A DNA stretch of 64,000 bases from Telmatactis stephensoni. Taxonomy: Eukaryota > Cnidaria > Anthozoa > Actiniaria > Isophelliidae. Location of the stretch: contig JALIZF010001801.1 of assembly GCA_029948255.1 (NCBI GenBank), positions 124,001 through 188,000 of the forward strand, given 5' to 3'. Both the position numbers and the translations under genes were made by a program. Below, one piece after another: positions 8,814 to 19,750 of the stretch. The notes beneath the pieces are model-generated. The model was not told the DNA's origin. It was given only the letters and a program-made list of their open reading frames with translations, and did not search any database. Every line of letters begins with the position of its first letter. Position 1 is the stretch's first letter.

Positions 8814-11800
8814 ATGAACTGGAAAGAGTTTTTCGAAAGGTGCAAGATTCCCAGTGAGGTATCTCAACAATATGCCAAACTGTTTGATGAAAATAGGTAT
8901 GTTTAATATGTGCACAATTGGTGTGGATTCATTTTTTGATTCTATTTTAATGTTCTTTAAAATAGTGGAAAAATATATCAACCCATCTTCATCTTTTAAC
9001 ATATTCCCTGTTCCTGTGCATTTATGAATAATAGTTTATGTATTTTCGTGATGTTGCACTTCAGTAGGTCCAGTAGCATTGTGTGTTGCAATAAGAGAGA
9101 AAATGTAGGCCATATGCTACTGGATATAAAGTACTTTTATTTTTCTCGAGCTTTCATCAGCAGATGATGATTGATGTTGGTGTCCGACGAAAGCTCGAGA
9201 AAAATAACAGTACTTATCCAGTAGTGTATGGCCTACGCTTTCTCTCTTACATTAATTAGTAGTTTATTTAAAAACTAAATTCATTCATGATTGCATTTGT
9301 CTATTCATGTTTCCATTTGTACATTTTAAAGTATTTTTTTTTCTTTATAGAGTTCAAGAGAGTCATCTAACTGACCTGAATAAGGAATGGCTTAAAGAGA
9401 TGGGCATAAACGCCATTGGTGATGTGATGTCAATTTTATACGCATGCCAACAAATAAAGCAACAGGTCAGTGTTTTGTCACCATTAGTATTCCAATATAA
9501 TTTAACCTCCGAAAAAATTAAGGGTAATTATTTTATATTGGTTCAGTTTAATTTTTGTGATAAAATTACTCTTTGCCTTACCAGACTTTTGATAAAATTG
9601 AAAAGAAGGATCCAATTGTGACATCTGAACAGCCAACATGCCATGAAGGAAATGTATGTACTATAATATATTGGTTATTGATAATCTAATTCTTATTTAT
9701 ATTTAAAAGAGCTATTAAATCTTTTATGAAAGCTTAAAGGATCTCTATCATATCTAATAACTGACTATCATCTTTTGGCAGCAATCGAGTGGACAATTAA
9801 AATATGCTATCCATGGTACTGGCCAGTTAACTCTTTCCGCATCTAACCTTGGTCAGCTTGGTCCAGAGCTACAGGTATAAAATCTATTTTAACAATTTTT
9901 CCCTAAGGCTTGCCTCTTTGTATGCCAAAATTTACTGTTCTAAATAGCCATATCTTCCAAATGAAACAGCCAATAACTCAGGAAAATAAGCATTAAACAT
10001 ATTTGGGCTAATGAGAACAGACTAGCTGATGACACTCTGGAAAGTGCAAATGTGTTATCATCTTACCCTGCTATTTCTCAATGTATATCACCAATGAATG
10101 TTTATTCAATATGAATTAAAAATGAAAAACAAACTGACATACAATTATTAACTGAAAATCAATCACACAGCCATTTATTATTTTTTAATAAGAGTAATTT
10201 TTGAGGATCAAACATTTATATCCCCTATTGTTTTCATCAAGGTTGCAAAACCAATATGTGAAGTTATCTCTGTTGATATGGACAAAGAGACATTATTGCA
10301 AGAATCTAGAATCTATCGCAAGCCAAATGATGAACTGACAAGGTACCAGAAAAATATCAATGATGCTGCCTATGAGCTGTGTGTGTATATTCCAAGCCTG
10401 TTAAAAAACAAAGGTAGCTTATTTGATCTTGCACGGCAAAAGCTGGATAGTAATGGCTATACTTATTCAAAAAAGCGAAGCCGTTCAAAGGTATTTGGCA
10501 CTGAATTTGGTAAACAAGACAACAGTTGTGAAAAAAAGAAACAGAAGCTCACCCAAGAACTGCGTCACAAGCGGGTAGCGGAATTAACAGAGGACATAGA
10601 TGGGATGAAAAGAATGATTAGCTATTTAGAACAAGAAAGGATGAAACTTGTAAATACACACAAATACTCTCAGGCAGCGGCTACGATGGAAAAGATAACA
10701 GAAAAAAGGAGAGAACAGCGTAAACTGAGTGACGAACTTACAAAAATTCAAGCAAAGGAAGCTAAATCAAGAGCTTACATTCAAAAAAAGGAATCGAAAA
10801 AGGAAGCTGATTCGTCAAAACTGAAAAAGCCAAGCAAGACAGAGTCTGTGACAAAAGGCCAAGGGAATATATCCTCCTTTTTTAAGTGTGGTACAAATGC
10901 ATGCAATGACAAGAAAGAATCTGTGCCACCAGTAAAAGATCTTGAAATTGGACCCAGAAACAAAGATCCCATATGTATAGATAGTGAAAGAGAGTCAAAT
11001 GATAAGCAGGCTTCAAATCAAGTGGTGTTTGGACCTTCCCCTAAGAACACCTCTGAAAATCAAGATCTCATTTGTGGAGACAGTAAAGATGAGCCAAATG
11101 ATAATTTGGATTCTTTTTTGCAGGATGTTGCCCCACATCATGTGGGGCAATAAAAACGTTTGAGGGTCACAGCTTCACCTTTGATAGCAATAGATCTGAT
11201 AATGAGAATGACTCTTTGCTGAAACGTTACTTGCCCCATGTTAAAGGGGGAACAGTTGAGCGCCCTCATCAGGGTGTATATTTGTCCTCTATTCATAATC
11301 TGAGTTTGTTAGAATTTATATCTGCACGAAAGCTATACTGCAATTATCAAAAACATTGTCACTGGAACAATTGCAAAATGTGCTCCCCATTGATAAGGCT
11401 TGCAGATAGAATATCACGGGATGGTATTTGCCAAGTATCATCTTTATTTAGAGAGCTATTTGACCAAAAGTACCAATCAGATAAAGCAATAAGGAGATTA
11501 ATGCATCTGCCTGTTGTTGTGTTTGAAATGGAATTGCAAGGTCCAGGATCACAACGGCTTTTTGTAACACAACAGCAATCTGATATGAATTATACAACAT
11601 TCTCAAGACTAACACAGCAGTTTTTGTCTTTACGAAACCGTTCAGCAAAGTCAGATGTTACATGCAATTTACCAAAAGATAGCTTGTTGTTACTATGTAG
11701 TCTTGCGTCATCAGAGAATGACCGTTTGTTAATTAAATATACTGCATGTAAAAGTATGGGATTATCTGGTAAAGCAGCAAAAAAGCTTTACGGATTTAGT

Positions 11801-14747
11801 GATTTTCATCGACAAGAAGATAAGATTTTAGATGCCATAGAAGAAGCACATGCCATCAGGAAATGCATCACTGAATTAGCTAAAGCAGAGAGTACAGCTT
11901 CATTGCGAGCACTAGGCATCTTAGTGCCAGATGATTCTGACACAGATGAATCAGACTCTGATGAATCAGTTGATGCTGATGATGTTGATCAGGACTTTGA
12001 AAGTACAAACCCTGATGATGAACTTGTTGTGAAGCACCAGGAACATATGACATGTGAAAGCAATGTTAAGTCTGTCCAGCTAAATAACGGTTCTGCTGTC
12101 AAAACTGATGCCAATACAATTGCTGGCTTACAACAAGAAGATGCTAGCCTACAAAAAGCAAGACCACCAAATTCCGGCTCTGTTGACTGTGACATGATTG
12201 AAAAAAACATTACTCCTGATTCTATGACATTTAAACCAACAAGTGAACATATGTTGCTTATATTAAGAGAAAACAATTTAAATTGGTTTGGATTTGTTGA
12301 AGAGTTGAAATGTTTGGTTAGAGGATTTACCCAAGAATCTTTCAACCAGCTTTTGATAGACTTTGCATTTTATATATCTAGTAGTGATGTTACTGAAGAA
12401 GAGGACAGATTAATCGAGGAATCTCGACAGGCATTTTTAGCTCGAGAAAGAGAAAACATTGCTAAAGAACAAGTAGACAGTATTGAAAGTGATGATGAAG
12501 ATGAAATTGCAAGCCCTGATGATTGGTTAAATGTCACATCTTTAGATTCAGAAGCTGCAAGAGAAATGATATCAAAGCACAGAAAGCTTTATAAAAGGAA
12601 GATTCAGGCCCGGACTGCAAAGTCAACTGCAGAGCATCGCCTACTTCGTCGCAAGCTTTCAAAGAGAATGTCCAATATCCTTAAACAACATCCAAAGATT
12701 GGAGATGACATTGAAGAATTTGTTAAAGACCACAAAGTAGGTGCTGATGCTTGGCGAAGGACAGGTGTGCTGACATTCAGTTATGGCAAAACTCATGAAA
12801 ATAATGGTCAAAAAGTGACTTATTCTAGAATCAAAGAACACCTAGAAAAGAAGTACAACCATAAAATTAGTTATGGAACAGTGGTACAACTTTGTGTAGC
12901 GAGAAACCGCAGAAAGATTTCTGCAAAGCGTTACAAAGGAGTAGCTCGTGTAACTTGCCGCAAAGCCCGTAAAGGCTTCTCAGTTAAGTTTAACCCTGAT
13001 GCTCACTACAGCACTGCAATGTATCGTGGACTGGACCACCTTCAGTTTCAGGATGGACAGAGCTCAATGATATTAAACAGAGATGATGCTGCTGGCTTTC
13101 GGCTAGATTCTACGTTTACTCACAAACAGCACAGATCATTGTGTTTGGTCAATGAGCCTGAACTCACTACAAGATCTGATTACCTCAATAAGTATGCAAC
13201 TACTCTTCAAGTGTCATCCTACATGTTCATGGGCACAGGTACTACTAAAGAAGTTTGTTGTGGAGTTGTTAAAGCACATGGCAACTTTGAAAAGAGCCCT
13301 GCACAGCATGCCGCTGATTTGCATATGTTGGAAGAACAGCCACAGTTGGAATCTATTTTTAGTGACAAGCATATTGAGTATATAAGAGTTGATGGGTGTT
13401 CTGATGAGGCACCATCTCATGAAGAGATTCAGTTCTATTGGACTGAAAGACATGTGTCAAAAGGAAACTCTAGCATTGTAGTTACAACTAGACATAGTGG
13501 AGGGTCTTACTTAAATCGGGTGGAGCTACTAAATGGCTGTTTAAGTGTTGCACATAGTAATCTGTTTATCCCTTCTACTCTTGGTGGTCCATGCTTCACT
13601 GGTCAAGGGTTGGACAATGAGCAACTGGCCCGCAATTTAGATATGGCAACTGATGTCTACATAAAAAAAGTTAATGGTTCACCCTGTGCAAAGCAACCGA
13701 TTCAGCTGTTTAAAGGAGCAGATCAAAAGCATGCAGAGCATTTAAGAACAAGACGCTCTAAGCTTATAACATATTTAAAAGGAAGCAAAGAAAAGAAACA
13801 GGCGTTAAAAGAACAAGAACCAACTCTATTCAAGTACTTTGAAGAAATCTGGGATGTGCGAAATAGGCATCAGGTTCCAAACTTACCATATCAATATGTG
13901 TTTATGTTGTTGCTGTGCCATCAACCTGATTGTCTGCATCCCAAATGCAAAACTGCTGCAGAAAAAAAACCTTTGAATTGGTACCCAGATGGTCCAGAAC
14001 TGTCATATTTTCCTGTTCCAGTGGCTGATCCACAACGCCCCTGGGGAGCATCTTGTGATGAATGTGCGCCATTGCAATGTACTGGACACTATCTCAAGCC
14101 AGAACAGCATCTGAAACACTACAAGACTCATGGCAAGGAAGGAATGAAGTTCAAACCTCCTTCAACTGTCATAGCTGAGAAATATAGAAATGTAGCCAAG
14201 AAAGCCCATCAACTTTCTAGTGAAGAGATAAAGACACTGGCCAAAGAGGTTCTTCTCAGTGAGGAGGAAGTTAGAATGTGGATTGCCCATTTGAAAGATA
14301 TATCGTCAAGGCGTAAAGAAGGTGCAAAAAAGGCAGTGGAAACTAAGGCACGAAAAAAATTGGCCAGCCAGAACAGCACAGCAACTCCATCCTCTAAAGT
14401 GGCAGATTCTATGAATGGTACACAATCCTAATACATGTATCTGTTTTCTTCTATGATATCAAAGACATAAAAAATATGCACTTTTTATTTGCAGATAGTG
14501 AGGTTTATTGTATATGTGGGGAAGGGGAGCATGGTGGCATGATTGCATGTGACAAACCTGGTTGCCCTATTGAATGGTATCACCTGGATTGCATCCAGTT
14601 GGAAGAAGTACCAGAAGGGGAGTGGATCTGCAGCTTTTGCAAAGGTACCTAATGCACTCATATTTGGAAATATAATTATATTATAGATTATACAGTTTAC
14701 CAGCTTTGATTTAAATTGTTCTCATATTTGTTCTTTCCACAGAATAG
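8814..14747 (+). CDS. Transposon protein: SAM-like domain, coiled coil, DDE-like core, C-terminal PHD finger
   Basis: Eight predicted exons join in frame: 8814-8896, 9351-9465, 9585-9653, 9782-9874, 10242-11082, 11124-14417, 14495-14644, 14743-14747 (about 1549 aa). Exons 1-2 encode a SAM-like helix bundle (LTDLNKEWLKEMGINAIGD). Exon 5 is Lys/Glu-rich coiled coil. Exon 6 holds a transposase-like core with AAGFRLDSTFTHKQHRSL, then VDGCSDEAPSHEEIQFYWTERH, then NRVELLNGCL, candidate D-D-E positions of an RNase H fold. Exon 7 is a PHD finger (CICGEGEHGGMIAC, then HLDC and CSFC), which reads histone H3 tails in known proteins. The 41-nt intron 11083-11123 is the weakest join; a frameshift is the alternative. 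I see no stop codon in the main exons, so the copy may be recent. Confidence 0.7.
9092..9249. mobile_element. Foldback/MITE inside intron 1 of the transposon gene
   Basis: Two ~60-bp arms (TAAGAGAGAAAATGTAGGCC... and its inverse) enclose a ~40-bp centre and form a near-perfect palindrome. It has no coding capacity and is a third nesting level within B. TA/TTA flanks are suggestive but not decisive. Confidence 0.6.
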
Positions 14748-14939
14748 AATGGCTGGAAGACGAACACAAAAATGAAATAAAGTTTAATACAAAAGCAACT
14801 ATATTTTTGTAATGCTTATGTATATACAAAGGGAAAAAGCAAAGGACAGAAATATGCTGCCCCAGGGGTGGGGCTTTTGGTGGTATAACATAGTCCCCAG
14901 AGTCAGGGGCATTATCAGATGTTAGACTTAACATTTTTT

Positions 14940-14991
14940 CTAATCCCCACCTTGTCCCGGGGTGGGGGGGGGACGGGGTTACCGTTGACTC
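14940..14991. repeat. Right TIR of nested DNA transposon
   Basis: Reverse complement of 8265-8316 apart from the length of the C run. It includes CCCCGTCCCCCCCC, giving strong G-runs on one strand. Confidence 0.85.
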
Positions 14992-15073
14992 ATGCATAAA
15001 GGTGTGTGGGCAGTGTGGGAGTTGGATTCGAGGGCCAGGATAAAAGTATACGTCGTGGAAAATTTGGCAACCA

Positions 15074-15636
15074 TGTCCACACGCGAGTGTTTTGACAAAG
15101 ACGAGTTTTGCTCGACATTTACAAAATTTGCGTGTCGCCGTTTTCGACCAGATTCGAAAGAGGGCGGATGGAGGTTGATAAAAGACAAGATGGAGGAACT
15201 CTTCAGGATAGAGGCAAGAGGCTACTTTACAATACCAGAATGCCATTTGATTGGTTTGATGGCCTGGAGCATTCATCTGGAGTTCAACAAGAGTTCGGCC
15301 TCGTCGGTGCCATTGCTGTGGATCGTGAGAGACGTCGCCTCGAGAGACGAAGGAAAAAATCAGCTCTCAGGATTGGTACAGATGCAGAGCAACAACAAAG
15401 CAGACGCTGCATTTGAAGACTTTGTTTTGATCCGTCGATTATCGAACAGGAGCGATATTCGAGACGGTCATTTGCGATTTACCTTGTTGATCAATGGGGA
15501 TGCCAGATTTGACCAATTAAGAGGTTTTGCTCACTCGATCCAGCATTGTTGTCGATGTGTAAACGACAGGGAGCATACAAGAGATTGTTGTTCTACATTC
15601 AAACAAGAGCACTGGTGGGAAGCTGTGTTGTGGTAA
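15074..15636 (+). CDS. Unknown viral protein with C-terminal Cys/His cluster
   Basis: ATG 15074 follows a GATAAAAGTATA element (15039-15050) by 24 bp, the spacing expected of a TATA box. The 187-aa product has a hydrophobic central stretch and ends with a Cys/His cluster (HCCRCVNDREHTRDCC) that may bind zinc. I recognise no family. The large array of GGAATG sites begins about 90 bp after its stop. The nested DNA transposon lies just upstream and may have displaced distal promoter sequence but left the TATA box intact. Confidence 0.55.
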
Positions 15637-15727
15637 TGCCCGCACGTGGAGGATTTTTTTCTGGGCATCGAGGACATGTATACCGAGGTCCTGGATACCC
15701 TGGAACTGTGTAGAGGCGCGAGTGGGG

Positions 15728-15966
15728 ATGGAATGTAGTCTGCGCGTATGGAATGCAGTGCCTACGGATGGAATGCAGCCAGGTTGTGTACGGAATGCAC
15801 TAAAGAAAGCTGGAGTCTCGTGAGTGGGTATGGAATGCAGTCCGTGCGTATGGAATGCAGTTCATGCGTATGGATTGCACTAAAGAAAGGGGATGGAGTC
15901 CCGTGAGGTTGTATGGAATGCAGTTCCTACGGATGGAATGCAGTTAGGGTTTTGTAGAGAATGCAA
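15728..15966 (+). promoter_or_regulatory. Large phased array of GTATGGAATGCAG sites
   Basis: GGAATG cores occur at 15730, 15750, 15770, 15792, 15832, 15852, 15915 and 15935, with variants at 15872 (GGATTG) and 15957 (GAGAATG). Spacing is 20-22 bp within groups, about two helical turns. Groups end in TGCACTAAAGAAAG followed by GATGGAGTCCCGTGAG-like sequence, giving a higher-order repeat. The array precedes the TATA box at 16012. I infer an enhancer or replication element; the core matches TEAD/Scalloped sites. Confidence 0.65.
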
Positions 15967-16011
15967 TAAAGTTCTTTTTAAGCCGCGTGTCATGTGTCAT
16001 GGGGAATGGGG

Positions 16012-16020
16012 TATAAAAGG
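16012..16020 (+). promoter_or_regulatory. TATA box of the large charged gene
   Basis: TATAAAAGG, 34 bp before the ATG at 16054 and about 75 bp after the last site of the phased GGAATG array. Confidence 0.7.
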
Positions 16021-16053
16021 GAGGCAGAACATCCGATCGGATCACTGTGAGAA

Positions 16054-18412
16054 CATGTCAGAACCAGATCCTCTCGTGGAAAAGAGTGAACAGTGCATGC
16101 GAGAGATTTCAGAGCTGGTGAGAATGGCCCAGGGGAGACAAGCCACCAAAACGAATCCTGCCAAGCGGGGAAAAGAACCGCCACAAAGTCAACCAGTTCT
16201 CAAATCAAGCACGGACCAACCAAGTCCCACCAAGCCAGCGGAAGCAGTGCCGTCCAAAAACCAAACGCCGTGGGTGCTGGGAAATTTTCTGAAACATTAT
16301 ATCGGCAAGAAGATCATCCCGCGTTTCCGCCAAGACCAGAGAGCCAATACGGAACCCGTTCTCAGTATGGTGTGTCGAAGTTTGACGTTTTTTGCACAAA
16401 ATCTGGACGAGATTCTGGAGGAACAGTTCTTGTCAGTGGTTCCCCCAAATCAACGTTTGGCGTCTGAGGACTGCGAAATAGTGTTGAAGAAAGAGTTAAA
16501 CATGCTGTTGCCCGCCATGCGTGGCGGCGAAGGAGGAGAAGAATCCAAGAAAAGGAAACTAGAAGAAGAAGGACACAAGGATGTGAAGAAAAAGAAGAAA
16601 AAGCTGGAAGAAGAGAGCAAACCCAATGCAGTGGTGGTGGTTGAGGCGCCCATTGGAGTAGATCCCGAGGCAACAGTGGACGAGTCCATGGTGAGCGAGA
16701 ATTCTCTCGGGGGGTGGATGGTGGAAGACATGGAGGTGGAGGGGGAGGATGATCCCATGTGGGGGGGAACGTCTTGGGGCAATGTTGATGAGGGTGTCCT
16801 TTCTTGCAGAGAGCGTTTTGGGAAGACGTCAGACTTGGAAGCCAGGCGTTTTGAAGAAGGTTGGAAGGAGGAACTGGAGCGGATGGAATCGGAGCTGGGG
16901 TTTAAAGGCAGGCGTTGGTGGCGAAAGGAGGACTTTAGGGGACAGCAAGAGACATACGATTTGTGCTTGGAGGGGAACGAGGTGCTGTTGGAAGTGTTTG
17001 GTTTTTGGGGACCTCTTGCCCGTCAGCCTGAGCAGGGGATTGACTGTGAAGGCAATCCTTTTCCCATTAGAGTGAAAGGGGCACAGTTGGCACTTCTCTG
17101 TGGTTATTTGGCGGAACGCAGAAAAGAAGTGGGATCTCCCCAGGAGTGGAGCGAGTGGTTTGATGGTGCGAAAGTGAAGCGAAATGTGTTGACGGAGTTG
17201 TTGGCGAACAGGACCCCCGATTGGGGGCTGTGGGAAACACTGAAAAGTCTGCATTTCGAGAGCAGCGTGCGGGTGTTTGAGTACAGAGTGCCCAGCGTGG
17301 GCTTGGTGGAAAGAGGAGACTTGTTGTTGGACGACGTGTTCCGAGATCCTGATCTGTCGGTTCGTTATTTCGTGGTGGGCGGAACATTCCGTGACGAGGG
17401 GAGGCTGAACAGTGAGTCCAAAGACGAGACGTATGGGTTTGCGTTGTACGAGGTGATGAGGAGACGAAATCAATCCATGAAACGCGGAGGCGTTATCGAG
17501 GGCGATTTGTGGACCTGCCGTGTCGCAAGTTTGTGGTGGAGTTGAGGAGCGTGGTGGGAGCATACGACATTGATCGGGATGTGGACGAATCGTCATTTTT
17601 CTGGGAGGTGCGGAAATCCGGGGAAGGGAGGTTTGTGGTGAAGGAAGTGCTGCGCCCCGCGGTGAGGGTGGCGATTATTCCCGATCTGTTTTTGTCGACG
17701 GCGGAGACGATGTTGGAAACCACAGACCTGACAAAGAACGAGAGCATGGTGGAGGTGTTTCGTGGGAGCGTGCTACGGGGCGTGAGCGAAAGGTGGATGT
17801 CACAAGGCAGTGCCATGATATTGGATGTGTCGGAAGAGTGTGTGGACGATTTACCCTTGTCTGGAGGAGAGAGCCAGTCAAAAAGCGTGGCCTGTTGCAG
17901 ATTGAACAAGGGCGTGCCGTGGTCAAAAATTGTGAACCAGTACGGTAGAGCAGGATACGGGGCATTTCCTCATCACGTGGTGTTTTGGCCCGAAGGCCAC
18001 GATTACGAGCTGAAAAAGGGGCAATTTGTGTGTTGCTATAAAGAAGCCCTCAGAGTGGACCTCGTCCACGGTGTACGTGGGGTATGGGGAAGTGCCGTTG
18101 ACGTATCAAGTGATTCAGGGGTCAGAGCTCTGCAGTGTGGACGCCTCGATGATTTTGGCTCGACGAAAGCTGGCCAGTTGTTTGAGGATGTTGTACAGCA
18201 TGCGGCTTCAGACGAGAAAGAGGAGGTTAAAGAAAAAGGAGGCGGTGCGATCGGGCGATTACGCCGAGTTGTTGGACGTGCTGAAGAAGGACGGACCGAT
18301 CAATAAGAAGAAAGACTATGTGATGGTGTGTGAGAGAACGTGTGAGTTTGATTATAAAACACCTTTGCGTGAACAATTTGGGATTGTACACCAGGAAATG
18401 AAAAAATTGTAA
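16054..18412 (+). pseudogene. Large viral protein with possible histone-fold domain, frame broken twice
   Basis: The start is ATG 16054, set by the TATA box. Frame 1 runs to 17545, a second frame continues from about 17480 to about 18050, and a third runs to a stop at 18412. I read this as one ~780-aa protein with frame breaks near 17470-17520 and 18040-18065; overlapping genes are the alternative. Residues 1-70 are polar. Residues 76-152 (WVLGNFLKHYIGKK, then VLSMVCRSLTFFAQNLDEIL, then ASEDCEIVLKKELN) look like a short-long-short helical histone fold. A bipartite-like basic segment follows (residues 165-190), then an acidic stretch. The remainder is not recognised. AATAAA at 18418-18423 is the probable polyadenylation signal. 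Confidence 0.5.
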
Positions 18413-18604
18413 ATCCAATAAAAGCCGTTGTACCTAGATGCTGTGGTCATTTGATGTGTGGCTGGGTTGGCGAAAAGAAGAGCGCTAAGAGAGAGGGATA
18501 AAGAATGAAGCGCCCCAAGTGGATGAGTGCCGAATTCTTGCTAAGTCTTATCGCGTGTTGTAGAGTGAGTGCTCGCGTGGCCACGCTAGTGTTGGAGACG
18601 GTGG

Positions 18605-19750
18605 ATGGCGACTCCCGAGAGGACAAGGGCGAGAAAACCGAGTCCTTCCAAAAAGACGAAAACTGAAGCGCGCGCCCAACACGTGGAGGAAGTGCTCCGC
18701 TCTGCGTATTACCAACCGGATAGCGGGGTGGGGTTCGGAGGACTGCAGAGTTTGCAGGCGTACGGTCGGGCACTGGGCATTCGACCAAGTGAAACGAAAC
18801 GGTGGCTGTGGAGTCAGAGACAGTATCGGAAATTTCTGCCAGTGCGTCGAAAGATACGTCGTCGTAAGACGTACGTGGATGGACTCGATTCCCAGTGGCA
18901 GATCGATTTGGTGGACATTCAGAAATTAAAGAAAGAAAACCGGGGCTATCGGTACATTTTAATCGCGATCGACATCTTATCGCGCTACGTGTTCGCCCAG
19001 CCCTTGAAAAGCAAGAACTACCTGGACGTTTTGGAAGGATTCAAAAAGATCGTAGATCGTTCGGGGCGCAAGCCGTTGGTGGTGCAATCGGACCAGGGGA
19101 AAGAATTTGTGGGGAGAAATTTCCAGGCGTACTTGCACCACCTGGGCATCCGTCATTTTTACACGCATCAAGACACAAAAGCCGCGATCGTGGAAAGAGT
19201 GATCAGGACGATAATGCAACGCCTGTGGCAGTACATGGACTACCATCAAACCCGTCAGTGGGTGAAGGCGCTACCGTTGGTTGTGGAAGGGTACAACAAA
19301 AAGCCTCACCGAAGCATTGGAATAGCCCCAAATCAGGTGCGTGTGGACAATTCTCGCGATGTGTGGCGGTATCTGTTTGGCACCAAGGCGGAACGCCAGG
19401 AGAAACCCGAGCCCTCCAAGGAGCCCATTCCACCTTCGAGTTTGGTCGAGAGAGCCATGGCGAAAAAAGGCCAGACGAATAAGCCGACCTTTCCGACCCC
19501 TGGGTACTCGAAAGGAGATCGCGTGTGGGTGTCCAGCCGTCAGTTGAGCAAAAACGCCTTCGAAAAGGGATATAAGTCCAAGTGGATGACGGAAGACGTG
19601 TATTTGGTGAAGGTCTTGGAAACAGTACCTCCTTACGCGTATCATCTAGAAGACAGCGAGGGCAAGAGAGTTCCGGGGATGTTTTATCAGGAGCAGATGC
19701 AGAAAATTCCCAATGGGGGATTCGCTGTACATCACGGTGCCAAGCAATAA
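18605..19750 (+). CDS. Retroviral-type integrase (Polinton integrase)
   Basis: A 381-aa intact ORF. The rve catalytic core has the D,D-35-E triad: D101 in QIDLVD, D163 in QSDQGKEF and E197 in KAAIVERVIRT, with 34 residues between the last two. The N-terminus (1-90) is basic. The C-terminus (about 300-375) contains a chromodomain/SH3-like segment (YSKGDRVWVSSRQL). The enzyme inserts the linear viral DNA into the host chromosome. It overlaps the next gene by 38 bp. All catalytic residues are present, so this gene appears undamaged although the element has lost others. Confidence 0.93.
   Translation: MATPERTRARKPSPSKKTKTEARAQHVEEVLRSAYYQPDSGVGFGGLQSLQAYGRALGIRPSETKRWLWSQRQYRKFLPVRRKIRRRKTYVDGLDSQWQIDLVDIQKLKKENRGYRYILIAIDILSRYVFAQPLKSKNYLDVLEGFKKIVDRSGRKPLVVQSDQGKEFVGRNFQAYLHHLGIRHFYTHQDTKAAIVERVIRTIMQRLWQYMDYHQTRQWVKALPLVVEGYNKKPHRSIGIAPNQVRVDNSRDVWRYLFGTKAERQEKPEPSKEPIPPSSLVERAMAKKGQTNKPTFPTPGYSKGDRVWVSSRQLSKNAFEKGYKSKWMTEDVYLVKVLETVPPYAYHLEDSEGKRVPGMFYQEQMQKIPNGGFAVHHGAKQ

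Larger units (their letters stand above)
8265..14991 (+). mobile_element. DNA transposon with GC-rich TIRs, nested in element B
   Basis: The terminal inverted repeats are ~52 bp (8265-8316 and 14940-14991), beginning GAGTCAACGGTAACCCCGTC. The palindromic ATGCAT flanks both ends (8259-8264, 14992-14997) and is the likely target duplication, though the palindrome leaves the exact boundary ambiguous (TGCA is also possible). Host sequence resumes in the intergenic region before the viral gene at 15074, so no viral ORF is cut. The 6.7-kb interior encodes one multi-exon protein. The superfamily is not assigned; a large DDE-like core with a PHD finger recalls the KDZ group, but that link is tentative. 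Confidence 0.85.

Noticed and set aside
15728..15966. CRISPR-like array (regular short repeats)
   Set aside because: Repeats are ~12 bp with ~8-10-bp spacers that are themselves similar; the setting is eukaryotic and no cas genes exist.
16829..17596. 255-aa minus-strand ORF opposite the large charged gene
   Set aside because: It is the shadow of the plus-strand frame with a TATA box and polyadenylation signal; composition is His/Pro-rich without any domain.
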